Numbered from the stretch's first letter, positions 1-9,440 are shown. The stretch: 19,476 bases of DNA from an uncultured bacterium (GCA_905215625.1 CAJMQQ010000050.1:1-19476); one strand, 5' to 3'. A program made the numbers and translations. The notes: a model not told the origin generated them from the sequence alone.

Positions 1-1217
<1,217 letters not shown>

Positions 1218-1221
<4 letters not shown>

Positions 1222-2228
1222 TCCTGATCACCTGCCTTCAACATCTGTTTGACCGCTTTATCAAAGTCAGAAGTAATTTTTTGTGTCTTATTAAATTCTG
1301 CATATTCAGCAGCAGCCTTTTCCTTCGCCATTTTGCCGGAGATTTTCCCCTTGTCGCGCAGAATATCATATCTTCGGAATGCCAGAAATTCATTTACGCT
1401 GGCGGCAAATTCCTCCATGGTAAAGGTGTTTTCTCTTTCTATCAGGTCTTCGATATAGTCAAAATATCCGGTTACGGCTCGTTCCAGCTGGCGAATCTGC
1501 TTTTCCTCCAGATAGTTTTTTGCAACCACTACATCGGATTTCAAGATACGACCGTCCGGTGCATTTTTCCAAGTGGTCAGTCCCATATTTTCTTTGGTTC
1601 TGTCCGCTTTGCTATACACAATTTCTGCCGCAGTCTGTCCTACGATGGCATAGTGAAATTTATTCTGTACCATTGCGTAAAAGTCATGGGTAATCTGTGC
1701 ATTCTTGTCATAGTCGATACTGCATTCAGCAAAAATATCTGTGATTTGCTGCCAAATGCGACGCTCGCTGGCACGGATAGAACGAACTCTTTCCAGCAAT
1801 TCACGGAAGTAGTCCTTACCAAACGCTGTTTTCCCTTGCTTTAAGCGTTCATCGTCCATGGCAAAGCCTTTTATCATATATTCTTTTAAGATACTGGTTG
1901 CCCAGATTCGGAACTGTGTTGCCCGACGAGAATTGACTCGATAACCAACAGAAATAATAGCATCCAGATTATAAAAATTCTGCTCTCTTTTTACATGGCG
2001 AGCACCTTCTTGTTGAACTATTTCCATTTTGGAAATAGTTGAATCTTTCATCAACTCTCCGTCAGCATATATATTCGTCAGGTGCTTGGAAATCGCAGGC
2101 ACATCTACATCAAATAATTCCGCCATGGATTTTTGCGTCAGCCAAATCGTTTCATCACGGATTACCGCATTTACCGAAACATCTTCATCAGCAGACTGAT
2201 AAATTAAAAACTGAAATTCACCACTCAT
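1218..2228 (-). CDS. rhuM: RhuM-family protein embedded in the hsd operon
   Basis: A 336-aa soluble protein of the virulence-RhuM family, named after a Salmonella pathogenicity-island gene. The biochemical function of the family is not established. Visible features are an N-terminal segment reading TIWLTQKSMAELFDV (about 27-41) that resembles a DNA-binding wing or helix-turn-helix, then the hallmark core REQNFYNLDAIISVGYRVNS (81-100) with RRATQFRIWA (101-110), and a charged helical C-terminal half. No signal peptide or membrane segment is present. It overlaps the hsdM stop by 4 nt (GTATGA) and the hsdS start by 4 nt (ATGA), so it sits between the methylase and specificity genes of one transcription unit. 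Such genes recur inside type I restriction loci; a regulatory or accessory role for the system is inference only. Confidence 0.88.
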
Positions 2229-3793
2229 ACGCCCACCTCAATTTCTGCGATAATCTTCGCAATTTCATCACGAAGAACCTGCTCACGGGCAACGATTTGC
2301 TCGATCTCGGCATTGAGCTTTACAATGTCGATTTTCTCTCTGGTGTCCTCCGCTTCCACATAGGTAGACACAGAAAGGTTGTAGCTGTTTTCTTCAATCT
2401 CCTCATAGCTTGCCAGATGGGAGAAATGTGGCTCCTCGCTTCTATTTACAAAGATGTCTACAATTCTCTCTATATTTTCCTGTGTCAGCTTATTGTTATT
2501 TGTGACCTTAACACACTCACTGGAAGCATCAACAAACAGGGTCTTATTGTCTGTTTTACCTTTCTTCAGAACCATAATGCAAGTCGCAATGGAAGTTCCG
2601 AAGAACAGATTGCTTGGCAACTGGATAATACAGTCAATGAAGTTATTATCAATCAGATACTTTCTGATTTTCTGCTCTGCTCCACCACGATACATAATAC
2701 CAGGGAAGCAAACAATCGCCGCCGTACCGCCCGTTGCAAGCCAAGAAAGGGAGTGCATGATAAAGGCAAGGTCAGCTTTAGACTTCGGTGCGAGAACGCC
2801 AGCCGGAGAGAAACGAGGGTCGTTAATCAGCAGAGGGTTATCATCGCCAGCCCACTTGATAGAATAAGGAGGATTGGAAACAATCAACTCGAACGGTTCA
2901 TCGTCCCAATGCTGCGGTGCAGTCAGGGTATCTTCGCAAGCAATGTCGAATTTATCAAAACCAACATCATGCAGGAACATATTGATACGGCAGAGGTTGT
3001 AAGTAGTGATATTGATTTCCTGTCCATAAAAGCCATTTCTAACAGCATCCTTGCCAAGAACTTTTTCTGCTTTAAGAAGCAGGGAACCCGATCCGCACGC
3101 AGGGTCATAGACTTTATTGATTTCAGTTTTGCCCACTGTACCGAGTCTGGTAAGCAATTCGGAAACATCAGCAGGAGTGAAGAACTCACCGCCGGATTTT
3201 CCTGCTCCAGATGCGTACATGGTCATCAGATATTCGTAGGCATCTCCAAAGGCATCAATATCATGATCCTTCACATCACCAAGGTTCATATCAGCCACAC
3301 CATGAAGCAGCTTTGCAAGGCGTTCATTTCTCTTTGCAACTGTAGAACCGAGCTTATTGCTGTTCACATCGAAATCATCAAACAGTCCGGCGAAACTACT
3401 TTCAGAAGAAGAACCTTTTGCGGATGCTTCAATATTGTTGAACACGCTTTCCAATGTTTCATTCAGATTTTCATCATTGTCTGCTTTACTGTTAACATTA
3501 CAAAACAGTTCAGATGGAGGAATGAAAAAGCCCTTTTCTTCAACCAATCCCTCACGAGCTTCCTCTGCATCAACATCGGACATTTTTGCATAGTCAAAAT
3601 CCGGATTTCCAGCTTCCTGTTCTCCGGCGTTGATATAATTTGTTAGATTTTCAGAAATATAGCGATAAAACATGGTACCAAGGACATAGTTTTTGAAGTC
3701 CCAACCATCCACGGCTCCACGAAGCTTATCAGCGATTGCCCAGATCGCACGGTGCAGTTCGTCACGCTCTTGTTCTTTCTTTGTGTCAATCAT
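2225..3793 (-). CDS. hsdM: Type I restriction-modification DNA methyltransferase HsdM (adenine-N6)
   Basis: The 522-aa modification subunit transfers methyl from S-adenosylmethionine to adenine N6 at sites chosen by HsdS, and is also a structural part of the restriction complex. The N-terminal helical HsdM domain (about 5-150, with ADKLRGAVDGWDFKNYVLGT) precedes the N6-DNA methylase domain. The AdoMet-binding motif DPACGSG is at 230-236 and the catalytic NPPY at 307-310; GGEFFTPADV (201-210) is the usual family signature just before the fold. Length is typical and no key residue is missing. The start ATG overlaps the end of the upstream XRE regulator gene by 8 nt; the stop overlaps the rhuM start by 4 nt. 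The partner hsdR is not in this window. Confidence 0.96.
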   Translation of the reverse strand: MIDTKKEQERDELHRAIWAIADKLRGAVDGWDFKNYVLGTMFYRYISENLTNYINAGEQEAGNPDFDYAKMSDVDAEEAREGLVEEKGFFIPPSELFCNVNSKADNDENLNETLESVFNNIEASAKGSSSESSFAGLFDDFDVNSNKLGSTVAKRNERLAKLLHGVADMNLGDVKDHDIDAFGDAYEYLMTMYASGAGKSGGEFFTPADVSELLTRLGTVGKTEINKVYDPACGSGSLLLKAEKVLGKDAVRNGFYGQEINITTYNLCRINMFLHDVGFDKFDIACEDTLTAPQHWDDEPFELIVSNPPYSIKWAGDDNPLLINDPRFSPAGVLAPKSKADLAFIMHSLSWLATGGTAAIVCFPGIMYRGGAEQKIRKYLIDNNFIDCIIQLPSNLFFGTSIATCIMVLKKGKTDNKTLFVDASSECVKVTNNNKLTQENIERIVDIFVNRSEEPHFSHLASYEEIEENSYNLSVSTYVEAEDTREKIDIVKLNAEIEQIVAREQVLRDEIAKIIAEIEVGV

Positions 3794-4013
3794 TGCTTAC
3801 GTTCTCCTTTTCATCAGGTATAAATTCCAGAATATCGTCAACGCCGCAGTTGAGAGTTTTGCAAATCTTCTCAATGCTATCAAGCGAAATATAATTGTCA
3901 CGTTTGATACGGGTAATAATATTGGCACTAAAACCCGCTCTCTCCATCAGCTCAGCATTCGTCATACCTTTGTCGATTAGCAGGTGAAATAATTTTTTGT
4001 AGGATACAGCCAT
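3786..4013 (-). CDS. XRE/Cro-CI-family helix-turn-helix regulator of the hsd operon
   Basis: A 75-aa single-domain DNA-binding protein. The helix-turn-helix covers roughly residues 18-45 (NAELMERAGFSANIITRI), followed by SLDSIEKICKTLNCGVDDIL, the standard end of small clostridial XRE regulators. ATG at 4013 has a good GGAGGG ribosome binding site (4020-4025 on the plus strand). It is the first gene of the regulator-hsdM-rhuM-hsdS unit and overlaps hsdM by 8 nt. A palindrome inside its own promoter spacer points to autorepression, which would set the dose of the restriction-modification genes, as control (C) proteins do in type II systems. The regulatory role is inferred; the fold assignment is secure. 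Confidence 0.9.
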   Translation of the reverse strand: MAVSYKKLFHLLIDKGMTNAELMERAGFSANIITRIKRDNYISLDSIEKICKTLNCGVDDILEFIPDEKENVSND

Positions 4014-4040
4014 AACGATTCCCTCCTTACATTGAAAATC

Positions 4041-4069
4041 ATTGTATCACGAAATCGTGATTTTTTCAA
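4041..4069 (-). promoter_or_regulatory. Promoter of the XRE-hsdM-rhuM-hsdS operon
   Basis: On the minus strand, TTGAAA (plus 4064-4069) is followed after exactly 17 bp by TACAAT (plus 4041-4046). This is a strong vegetative-type promoter, giving a leader of about 20 nt before the ATG at 4013. Confidence 0.8.
4046..4061. promoter_or_regulatory. Palindromic operator within the hsd promoter spacer
   Basis: ATCACGA-AA-TCGTGAT is a perfect 7+2+7 inverted repeat lying between the -35 and -10 hexamers. A dimeric XRE repressor bound here would block polymerase. The most likely binder is the product of the first gene (3786-4013). Binding is inferred; the palindrome is directly visible. Confidence 0.7.
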
Positions 4070-4102
4070 TAGACTTGTAAAATCGTATTTCCTGTTTATG
4101 CA

Positions 4103-4143
4103 GGAATTAAAGAAGGGCTTGTGCCACCTTGAACACAAGCCCT
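4103..4143 (-). terminator. Intrinsic terminator after tnpV
   Basis: Inverted repeat AGGGCTTGTG (4114-4123) / CACAAGCCCT (4134-4143) with a 10-nt loop lies 8 nt past the tnpV stop. On the minus strand it is followed by TCTTTAATT, a modest T-rich tail. Confidence 0.65.
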
Positions 4144-4151
4144 CTGCAATA

Positions 4152-4502
4152 TCAGTTATAAATCAGTTCACTTTTTACAATTTCCTCAGCACGGTTGCGG
4201 ATGCTGTTCATAGCCCCAACCCATGCCATCTGGTCAGTTGACTTCATATTCTCTGTCACGCCCTCAGCTGCTTTTATTTGCTCGATGGTAAGTTCAAGGC
4301 GGCTCTGTGCCTGTTCATTCAAATCTGCCAGATGCGTCCACAATTCACCGCTAAGGCACAAATCATTGAAGCGGATTGGATTATGCTCTTTGATATAATC
4401 TCTATCCATATGTCCCCACCGACCAATAGGTCTGTTTTCCTCTGGTAAGCGAATATCGGGAATATAGCAATCACCACAACGAATATAAGTAAGTTCCTGC
4501 AT
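4152..4502 (-). CDS. tnpV: TnpV-like transposon-encoded protein
   Basis: A 116-aa protein matching the TnpV family carried by clostridial transposons and integrative elements; its role in transposition is unclear. Recognisable parts are the opening QELTYIRCGDCYIPDIRLPE, then IGRWGHMDRDYIKEH, and the conserved tail TDQMAWVGAMNSIRNRAEEI. The start is set at ATG 4502: a TTG 15 nt upstream is in frame, but it lies within the GGAGG ribosome binding site (4511-4515) that serves 4502. No recombinase or transfer gene is nearby, so this is probably a remnant or cargo gene of a mobile element that also brought the hsd locus. It is flanked by a terminator on each side. Confidence 0.85.
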   Translation of the reverse strand: MQELTYIRCGDCYIPDIRLPEENRPIGRWGHMDRDYIKEHNPIRFNDLCLSGELWTHLADLNEQAQSRLELTIEQIKAAEGVTENMKSTDQMAWVGAMNSIRNRAEEIVKSELIYN

Positions 4503-4550
4503 TATTTGTTCCTCCAATCATAATATGAAAAGTTACTAAAGATAGAAAAA

Positions 4551-4583
4551 GGCGATACCTGGTTGTGAAAACCAAGTATCGCC
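4551..4583. terminator. Probable bidirectional terminator between opuC operon and tnpV
   Basis: GGCGATACCTGGTT (4551-4564) pairs with AACCAAGTATCGCC (4570-4583) with one mismatch and a 5-nt loop. T-rich runs flank both sides: AATTTTTCTT on the plus strand, and TTTTTCT on the minus strand. It could end transcripts of the opuC operon, which reads toward it from the right. Confidence 0.7.
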
Positions 4584-4600
4584 AATTTTTCTTGTCGCAC

Positions 4601-4660
4601 TCCTATACGGCAGCTACCCTATGTCAGTAATGTTCTCATACTGTCCTATTGGAAGCTACA
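4601..4660. repeat. Imperfect direct repeat in the tnpV-opuC gap
   Basis: TCCTATACGGCAGCTAC (4601-4617) recurs as TCCTATTGGAAGCTAC (4644-4659). No coding frame explains the 4584-4685 stretch. It may be a mobile-element end, a recombination site or part of a structured RNA; the sequence alone does not decide. Confidence 0.5.
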
Positions 4661-4685
4661 CGAAAGCGGTTTCTTTTTTGTCTAT

Positions 4686-5432
4686 TTAGTTTTCATCCAG
4701 CAGCCGTACTACAAAATCGCTGCCTGGATCTTTTTTCACTTCTTCCGGCGTTCCCAGACGCACCAGCTTTCCAGCTTCCATAATCAGCACCCTGTCTCCA
4801 AGGAGCAGCGCTTCCCGGATGTCATGGGTAACAAAGAGAATGGTCAGAGTCATTTCTTTATGAAGGCGTTTCAGTTCTTTTTGAAGTCCTTTCCTGGTAA
4901 TGCTGTCTACTGCCCCAAAGGGCTCGTCCATCAGCATCAGCGACGGTTTTGCTGCCAGCGCCCTTGCAATTCCGACCCTCTGTTTCTGTCCTCCTGACAG
5001 TTCCAGCGGATAGCGATCTGCCATGGACGCTTCTAAACCTACGGTTTGGAGAAGCATTCTGGTCTGCTCTTCTTCCTCTTTTTTGTTCCATTTTTTAGAC
5101 AGCGACGGCACATAGGCAACATTCTGTCTTACTGTCATATGAGGAAACAATCCTACATTCTGGATCGCATATCCAATGCCTCTGCGGAGTTTAGTCTGAT
5201 CAGCGGTTCTCACATTCTGGCCATCCACAAAAACCTGTCCTTCATCCGGCTGCAAAAGACCATTTATCATTTTCAGAAGCGTAGTCTTTCCGCAGCCGGA
5301 ACTTCCAATGATGGTCAGACATTCTCCCCGTTTTACATCCAGAGAGAAGTCATTTAGTACCGGAGTCTGGCCATAAGACAAAGAGACGTGCTCAAACCGG
5401 ACAATCGCGTCCTGATTTTGTTCTTTACTCAT
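4686..5432 (-). CDS. opuCA: Osmoprotectant ABC transporter ATP-binding protein (OpuCA-type)
   Basis: A 248-aa ABC ATPase that powers uptake of a quaternary amine such as glycine betaine, carnitine or choline. Walker A GSSGCGKT is at about 43-50, the Q-loop at Gln91 in AIQNVGLFPH, the signature LSGGQKQR from 145, Walker B LMLMDEP at 165-171 and the H-loop His at 203. GYAIQNVGLFPHMTV is characteristic of the OpuC/ProV branch. It is shorter than many OpuCA/ProV proteins because it has no C-terminal CBS pair, the ionic-strength or nucleotide sensor of some relatives. ATG 5432 is preferred over an in-frame TTG at 5438. It overlaps the binding-protein stop by 8 nt and is the last gene of the operon. 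Confidence 0.9.
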   Translation of the reverse strand: MSKEQNQDAIVRFEHVSLSYGQTPVLNDFSLDVKRGECLTIIGSSGCGKTTLLKMINGLLQPDEGQVFVDGQNVRTADQTKLRRGIGYAIQNVGLFPHMTVRQNVAYVPSLSKKWNKKEEEEQTRMLLQTVGLEASMADRYPLELSGGQKQRVGIARALAAKPSLMLMDEPFGAVDSITRKGLQKELKRLHKEMTLTILFVTHDIREALLLGDRVLIMEAGKLVRLGTPEEVKKDPGSDFVVRLLDEN

Positions 5433-6447
5433 TGGCAATCAATCCTTTTTCTGTCAGATAATCCTTAGCAATCTGCTTTTCATCCATGCCTTCTACTTCC
5501 AACTGGTAATTTAATGTCGCCATATCTTTATCTGTCAGGATTCCATCCATCTTTTCCAGAGCTTCTTCCAGTCCCGGATATTCCTCCAGGGCGTCTTCTC
5601 TGACAACTGTCGAGCAGAAGTAATTTACCTGCAGGTGTTTATCATCTTCCAGAGCTACTACATTGCCGGATCCTAACTGAGCGTCTGTAGTATATCCGTT
5701 GGTTACATCGATTTCTCCGCTGGCCATTGCCTGGTATTTTAATCCGATGTCAATGTCCATTACCTTGCCAAATTCCAGTCCATAGGTATCGCACAGGACT
5801 TTAAATCCGTCTGCCCGCTCCAGATAATCCGGATTTCCGCCAAAGGTCAATTCACCAGCCGCAGATGCCAGATCCGATGTGGTAACCAAGTTGTATTTTT
5901 CTGCCACATCGCTGGTTACAACGGTGGTATAGGTATTATTAAATCCGTATAATCCAATCCAGGTCATGCCGAATTTCTCATGGTATTCTTTTACTAGAGT
6001 TTCCCAGATTTCATCATCGCTGACGCCTGCTGCATCGTGTCCCAGCACCATCACATAACCGCTGGAGGTGTACTCTGGATATAAGTCAAACTCGCCTGCT
6101 TCCATTGCCGGCTGGATATTGGAAGTACCGCCGCCGATACCCTGGGTAATATTTACGGTATAATCCGTACTGTCTTCAATCAAAAGCTTTAACATTTCTG
6201 CCAGAATATACTGCTCCGTCATCGGCTTGGTTGCAATTTCGATTGGATCCTTTTTGGCACCGTCTTTTGCCGCCTCTGTCTGGGCACTTTCTGTCTTTGC
6301 TGCTTCTGTCTTTGTTGCTTCTTTTGTTTCTTCTGCCTGAGCGCTTTCTGCTGCGGTTGTTTCTGTATTCGTTCCTGCGCAGGCTGCAAGGCTTACGACC
6401 ATTGCTCCTGATACCAGAGCTGCTGCTGCTTTTCTAAATAATCTCAT
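5425..6447 (-). CDS. opuCC: Osmoprotectant-binding lipoprotein (OpuCC-type)
   Basis: A 340-aa extracytoplasmic solute-binding lipoprotein. The signal peptide (MRLFRKAAAALVSGAMVVSL) ends in lipobox LAAC with Cys23. An Ala/Thr/Glu/Lys-rich linker of about 40 residues follows, then the type 2 periplasmic-binding fold. The segment GIGGGTSNIQPAMEAGEFDL with YPEYTSSGY is the familiar choline/betaine-binding signature. ATG 6447 is chosen over an upstream TTG because GGAG (within the 3' end of the permease gene) lies 11 nt before it and the signal peptide then begins normally. It starts 1 nt after the permease stop (TAATATG), so the genes are coupled. The exact ligand cannot be read from sequence. 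Confidence 0.9.
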   Translation of the reverse strand: MRLFRKAAAALVSGAMVVSLAACAGTNTETTAAESAQAEETKEATKTEAAKTESAQTEAAKDGAKKDPIEIATKPMTEQYILAEMLKLLIEDSTDYTVNITQGIGGGTSNIQPAMEAGEFDLYPEYTSSGYVMVLGHDAAGVSDDEIWETLVKEYHEKFGMTWIGLYGFNNTYTTVVTSDVAEKYNLVTTSDLASAAGELTFGGNPDYLERADGFKVLCDTYGLEFGKVMDIDIGLKYQAMASGEIDVTNGYTTDAQLGSGNVVALEDDKHLQVNYFCSTVVREDALEEYPGLEEALEKMDGILTDKDMATLNYQLEVEGMDEKQIAKDYLTEKGLIANE

Positions 6448-6448
6448 A

Positions 6449-7099
6449 TTACTGCATTCTCCTTTTCTTTTTATATAGCTTTTCTGCAAATCCCAGCAGG
6501 ATGTCTGCTGTCAGCGCCAGAAGCGCAATTAAAATACTTCCTGCAAATGTCATCTGCGGATTATAGATGCTGATTCCCCGGTAAATGGCTTTTCCTAATC
6601 CGCTGGCTCCAATGTAAGATGCCAGACCGCACATGGAAATCGCCATAACCGTCATGCTGCGAAGTCCGGTCAGAATCACCGGAAATGCCAACGGAAGCGT
6701 TACCCTGGTAAGGGTCTGCATTCTGGTACTTCCCATGGCCTTTGCCGCTTCCAGAATATCCTTGTCTACAGTGGTAAGACCTGTGTAGGTATTCCGCACC
6801 ATAGGCATCAGCGCATATATGGAAATGGCGGTTACTGCATTCTTATCTCCTATACCCAGCAGGGGAATCAGGATGCCCAGCATGGAGATAGAAGGAATCG
6901 TGTAAAATACATTACAGATTCCAATGACAAAAGGAGCTGCCTTGCGGTACTCGGACAGTACAATCCCAATGACAAGCCCCAGGGTCCCTGCAATCGCAAT
7001 CGCCATCAGGGACAAGCGGATGTGGGCGGCCAGAAGCTCTAAAAACCATGGCCCTCTCTCCACATATAATCCTATCACTTCTTTCAAAAATTCAATCAT
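6449..7099 (-). CDS. opuCB: Osmoprotectant ABC transporter permease (OpuCB-type)
   Basis: A 216-aa integral membrane permease with about five to six hydrophobic segments. The cytoplasmic EAA loop, which docks on the ATPase, reads EAAKAMGSTRMQTLTRVTLP (117-136). TIPSISMLGILIPLLGIG (67-84) is typical of OpuCB/OpuCD/YehW permeases. It is first in the permease - binding protein - ATPase operon. Many OpuC systems have two permeases; here only one is present, which would require a homodimeric membrane unit. AGGAAG precedes the ATG closely. Confidence 0.9.
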   Translation of the reverse strand: MIEFLKEVIGLYVERGPWFLELLAAHIRLSLMAIAIAGTLGLVIGIVLSEYRKAAPFVIGICNVFYTIPSISMLGILIPLLGIGDKNAVTAISIYALMPMVRNTYTGLTTVDKDILEAAKAMGSTRMQTLTRVTLPLAFPVILTGLRSMTVMAISMCGLASYIGASGLGKAIYRGISIYNPQMTFAGSILIALLALTADILLGFAEKLYKKKRRMQ

Positions 7100-7136
7100 A
7101 CTTCCTGCCTTTATCTGTTTACTGTGTTTCTCTCAC

Positions 7137-7165
7137 AGTTTATCGTTAATTCCGCAATTTGTAAA
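7137..7165 (-). promoter_or_regulatory. Promoter of the opuC operon with dyad at the -10
   Basis: Minus-strand TTTACA (plus 7160-7165), 17-bp spacer, TAAACT (plus 7137-7142). A short inverted repeat ACTGTG (7121-7126) / CACAGT (7134-7139) overlaps the -10 and start region and could be an operator. Box matches are reasonable; the operator is speculative. Confidence 0.55.
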
Positions 7166-7235
7166 GTAGTCACTTTCCAGTAACCTATAATTGGAACGGA
7201 GTTGCCGCCTGCGGGACAGTGATTATTTTTTATTT

Positions 7236-9353
7236 TTATACTTCAAAAATCAAATCCCCATAACTTGGGAATGGCCACAAATCCTTATCCATGATCATTT
7301 CCAGCTTATCTGCAGGAGTACGCAGCCGATCCATGGCCGGCACTACCTGACGGTAATACGCTTTTGCCTGGGCCTCACCTGCTTCCATTGCAGCGCACTC
7401 TTCTGTAATATCAGAAAGCTCGGACAGAGCCTTTTTCATCTCTGCCAACAGGGAGGACGTCTTTACCAGCAGTTCGGTCTGGACGCTGACATCCGCCTGG
7501 GGGCACGCGCCAGTCACGGCCTGGATAGACTGGGCCAACTGGGTTGTATATTTAATCACAGCCGGAACAATCTGCTTTCCTGCCATATCAATCATGGTTC
7601 TGGCTTCAATGTTCATGGTCTTGGCATAGGCCTCATATTCAATTTCTACACGTGACTCCAACTCAGCTTTTGTAAATACATGGAATTCTTCAAACAGCTT
7701 GACTGCCTTTGGAGTAACCAGCGTTTCAATCGAATCTACGCTGCAGCTGATATTCGGAAGTCCCCTGCGGGCTGCTTCCTCTACCCATGCCTGGGAATAA
7801 CCATTGCCGTTAAAGATTACCCTTCTGTGAGCGGTAAACAGTTCCTTGATTAAATCATGGACTGTCATCTCAAAGTCTTCTGCCTTTTCCAGCCGGTCTG
7901 CCGCCTCTTTAAAAGCTTCTGCCACAATGGTGTTTAACACAATATTAGGAGACGCTACTGAATCGGAAGATCCCAGCATACGGAACTCAAATTTGTTTCC
8001 AGTAAATGCAAACGGAGAGGTACGGTTCCGGTCGGTTGCATCTTTATACAAATCCGGCAGGGTTTTAATACCCGTTTTTAAGGTGCCGCCAGTCTTGGAA
8101 TGAGTGGCTTCTCCTGTACTGCAAAGCTGGTCGATAACGTCTTCCAACTGTTCTCCTAAGAATACGGAAATAATCGCCGGCGGCGCTTCCTGGGCGCCCA
8201 GACGCTGATCGTTTCCAGGGTTGGCAGCCGACTCTCTCAGTAAATCTGCATGAACGTCAACTGCTTTTAAAATGCAGGCCAGAACCAATAAAAACTGGAC
8301 ATTTTCGTGAGGGGTATCTCCTGGATTTAACAGGTTAATGCCATCATCGGAAATAAGGGACCAGTTATTGTGCTTTCCAGAACCGTTTACGCCTTTAAAT
8401 GGTTTTTCATGGAGCAGGCAGTTCATTCCATGACGCTCTGCCACCTTCTTTAACGTCTCCATGGTCATCTGGTTGTGATCCACTGCCACGTTGGCTTCTG
8501 CATAAATAGGCGCCAATTCGTGCTGGGCCGGAGCCGCCTCGTTGTGCTGGGTCTTTGCCGACACTCCCAGCTTCCACAGCTCAGTATTTAACTCTTTCAT
8601 AAAAGAACCTATCCGTTCCCGGATAATACCAAAATAATGATCATCCATTTCCTGGCCCTTTGGCGGCATTGCGCCAAACAGGGTACGTCCAGCATAGATC
8701 AGGTCTTTTCTCTGCATATATTTCTCGTGATCCACCAGGAAATATTCCTGTTCCGGTCCTACAGAAGGTACCACCCGCTTGGCCGTTGTATTGCCGAATA
8801 ACCGAAGAATCCGCAGCGCCTGCTCTTCTACCGCCTGCATGGAACGCAGAAGGGGGGTCTTTTTATCCAATGCCTCTCCTTTGTAAGAGCAGAATGCAGT
8901 CGGGATGCACAGTGTTACGCCGATAGCGTCTTCCTTTAAAAACGCTGGGGAAGTGCAGTCCCACATGGTATATCCTCTCGCCTCAAAGGTTGCCCGAAGG
9001 CCTCCGGAAGGGAAGGAAGATGCATCTGGTTCGCCTTTGATCAGCTCTTTTCCAGAAAATTCCATAATGGCTTTTCCATTGGAGTCCGGCGCAGACAGAA
9101 AAGAATCCTGCTTTTCTGCCGTAATTCCAGTCAGCGGCTGGAACCAGTGGCTGTAATGGGTCGCGCCGCGCTCAATCGCCCATTCTTTCATTGCGTGAGC
9201 GACCGCATCGGCAATGCTGGAATCCAGATCCGCCCCGTCTTCTATGGTTTTTTTCAGCTTTTTATAAACGCTTTTGGGAAGATGTTCCCGCATAACGGTA
9301 TCATTAAATACATTCTTTCCAAAAATCTCAGACACATTGATGCAATCACTCAT
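7236..9353 (-). CDS. glnN: Glutamine synthetase type III (GlnN)
   Basis: A 705-aa GSIII enzyme: ATP-dependent ligation of ammonia to glutamate, the entry point of nitrogen assimilation. Length matches the large type III class (about 700 aa, against about 450 for type I). Active-site stretches are GPEQEY (about 199-204), NEAAPAQHE (271-279) and GVNGSGKHNNWS (321-332), the ATP/glutamate-binding region shared by all GS types. ATG 9353 is chosen, not a TTG at 9371, because GGAAGGAG sits at the right distance from the former and overlaps the latter. It has its own promoter, and a long leader of about 60 nt. No obvious GlnR-type dyad was seen upstream, and no glnA/glnB partner is adjacent. Confidence 0.97.
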   Translation of the reverse strand: MSDCINVSEIFGKNVFNDTVMREHLPKSVYKKLKKTIEDGADLDSSIADAVAHAMKEWAIERGATHYSHWFQPLTGITAEKQDSFLSAPDSNGKAIMEFSGKELIKGEPDASSFPSGGLRATFEARGYTMWDCTSPAFLKEDAIGVTLCIPTAFCSYKGEALDKKTPLLRSMQAVEEQALRILRLFGNTTAKRVVPSVGPEQEYFLVDHEKYMQRKDLIYAGRTLFGAMPPKGQEMDDHYFGIIRERIGSFMKELNTELWKLGVSAKTQHNEAAPAQHELAPIYAEANVAVDHNQMTMETLKKVAERHGMNCLLHEKPFKGVNGSGKHNNWSLISDDGINLLNPGDTPHENVQFLLVLACILKAVDVHADLLRESAANPGNDQRLGAQEAPPAIISVFLGEQLEDVIDQLCSTGEATHSKTGGTLKTGIKTLPDLYKDATDRNRTSPFAFTGNKFEFRMLGSSDSVASPNIVLNTIVAEAFKEAADRLEKAEDFEMTVHDLIKELFTAHRRVIFNGNGYSQAWVEEAARRGLPNISCSVDSIETLVTPKAVKLFEEFHVFTKAELESRVEIEYEAYAKTMNIEARTMIDMAGKQIVPAVIKYTTQLAQSIQAVTGACPQADVSVQTELLVKTSSLLAEMKKALSELSDITEECAAMEAGEAQAKAYYRQVVPAMDRLRTPADKLEMIMDKDLWPFPSYGDLIFEV

Positions 9354-9411
9354 TAGATTTTCTCCTTCCAATATGCGGATTTATTAGTAACATTCATAAA
9401 ATCTGTTTTTC

Positions 9412-9440
9412 ATTGTAATGGCTCTTTTCAAAAAAGTAAA
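9412..9440 (-). promoter_or_regulatory. Promoter of glnN
   Basis: Minus-strand TTTACT (plus 9435-9440), 17-bp spacer, TACAAT (plus 9412-9417), in an A/T-rich region just after the terminator of the gene upstream. Confidence 0.6.

Noticed and set aside
2039..3646. 535-aa open frame on the plus strand
   Set aside because: It lies antisense to hsdM and rhuM, which have clear motifs; its translation has no family character and is rich in Ile/His/Cys/Phe runs typical of shadow frames.
4503..4517. TTG upstream start for tnpV (and similar TTG extensions of opuCA, opuCC, glnN and copy 1)
   Set aside because: In each case a better ATG with a well-spaced ribosome binding site lies just downstream; for tnpV, glnN and copy 1 the TTG overlaps or sits within that site.
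6231..6437. Low-complexity Leu-rich plus-strand frame
   Set aside because: It is the antisense of the Ala/Thr/Glu/Lys linker of the binding lipoprotein.
7166..7235. Terminator for glnN
   Set aside because: Only weak short stems (such as GTTACT/AGTGAC, plus CCGC/GCGG) without a good T-run; not strong enough to call.
7191..7655. 154-aa plus-strand frame over the 3' end of glnN
   Set aside because: Antisense to a highly conserved enzyme; Cys/His/Phe-rich shadow composition.
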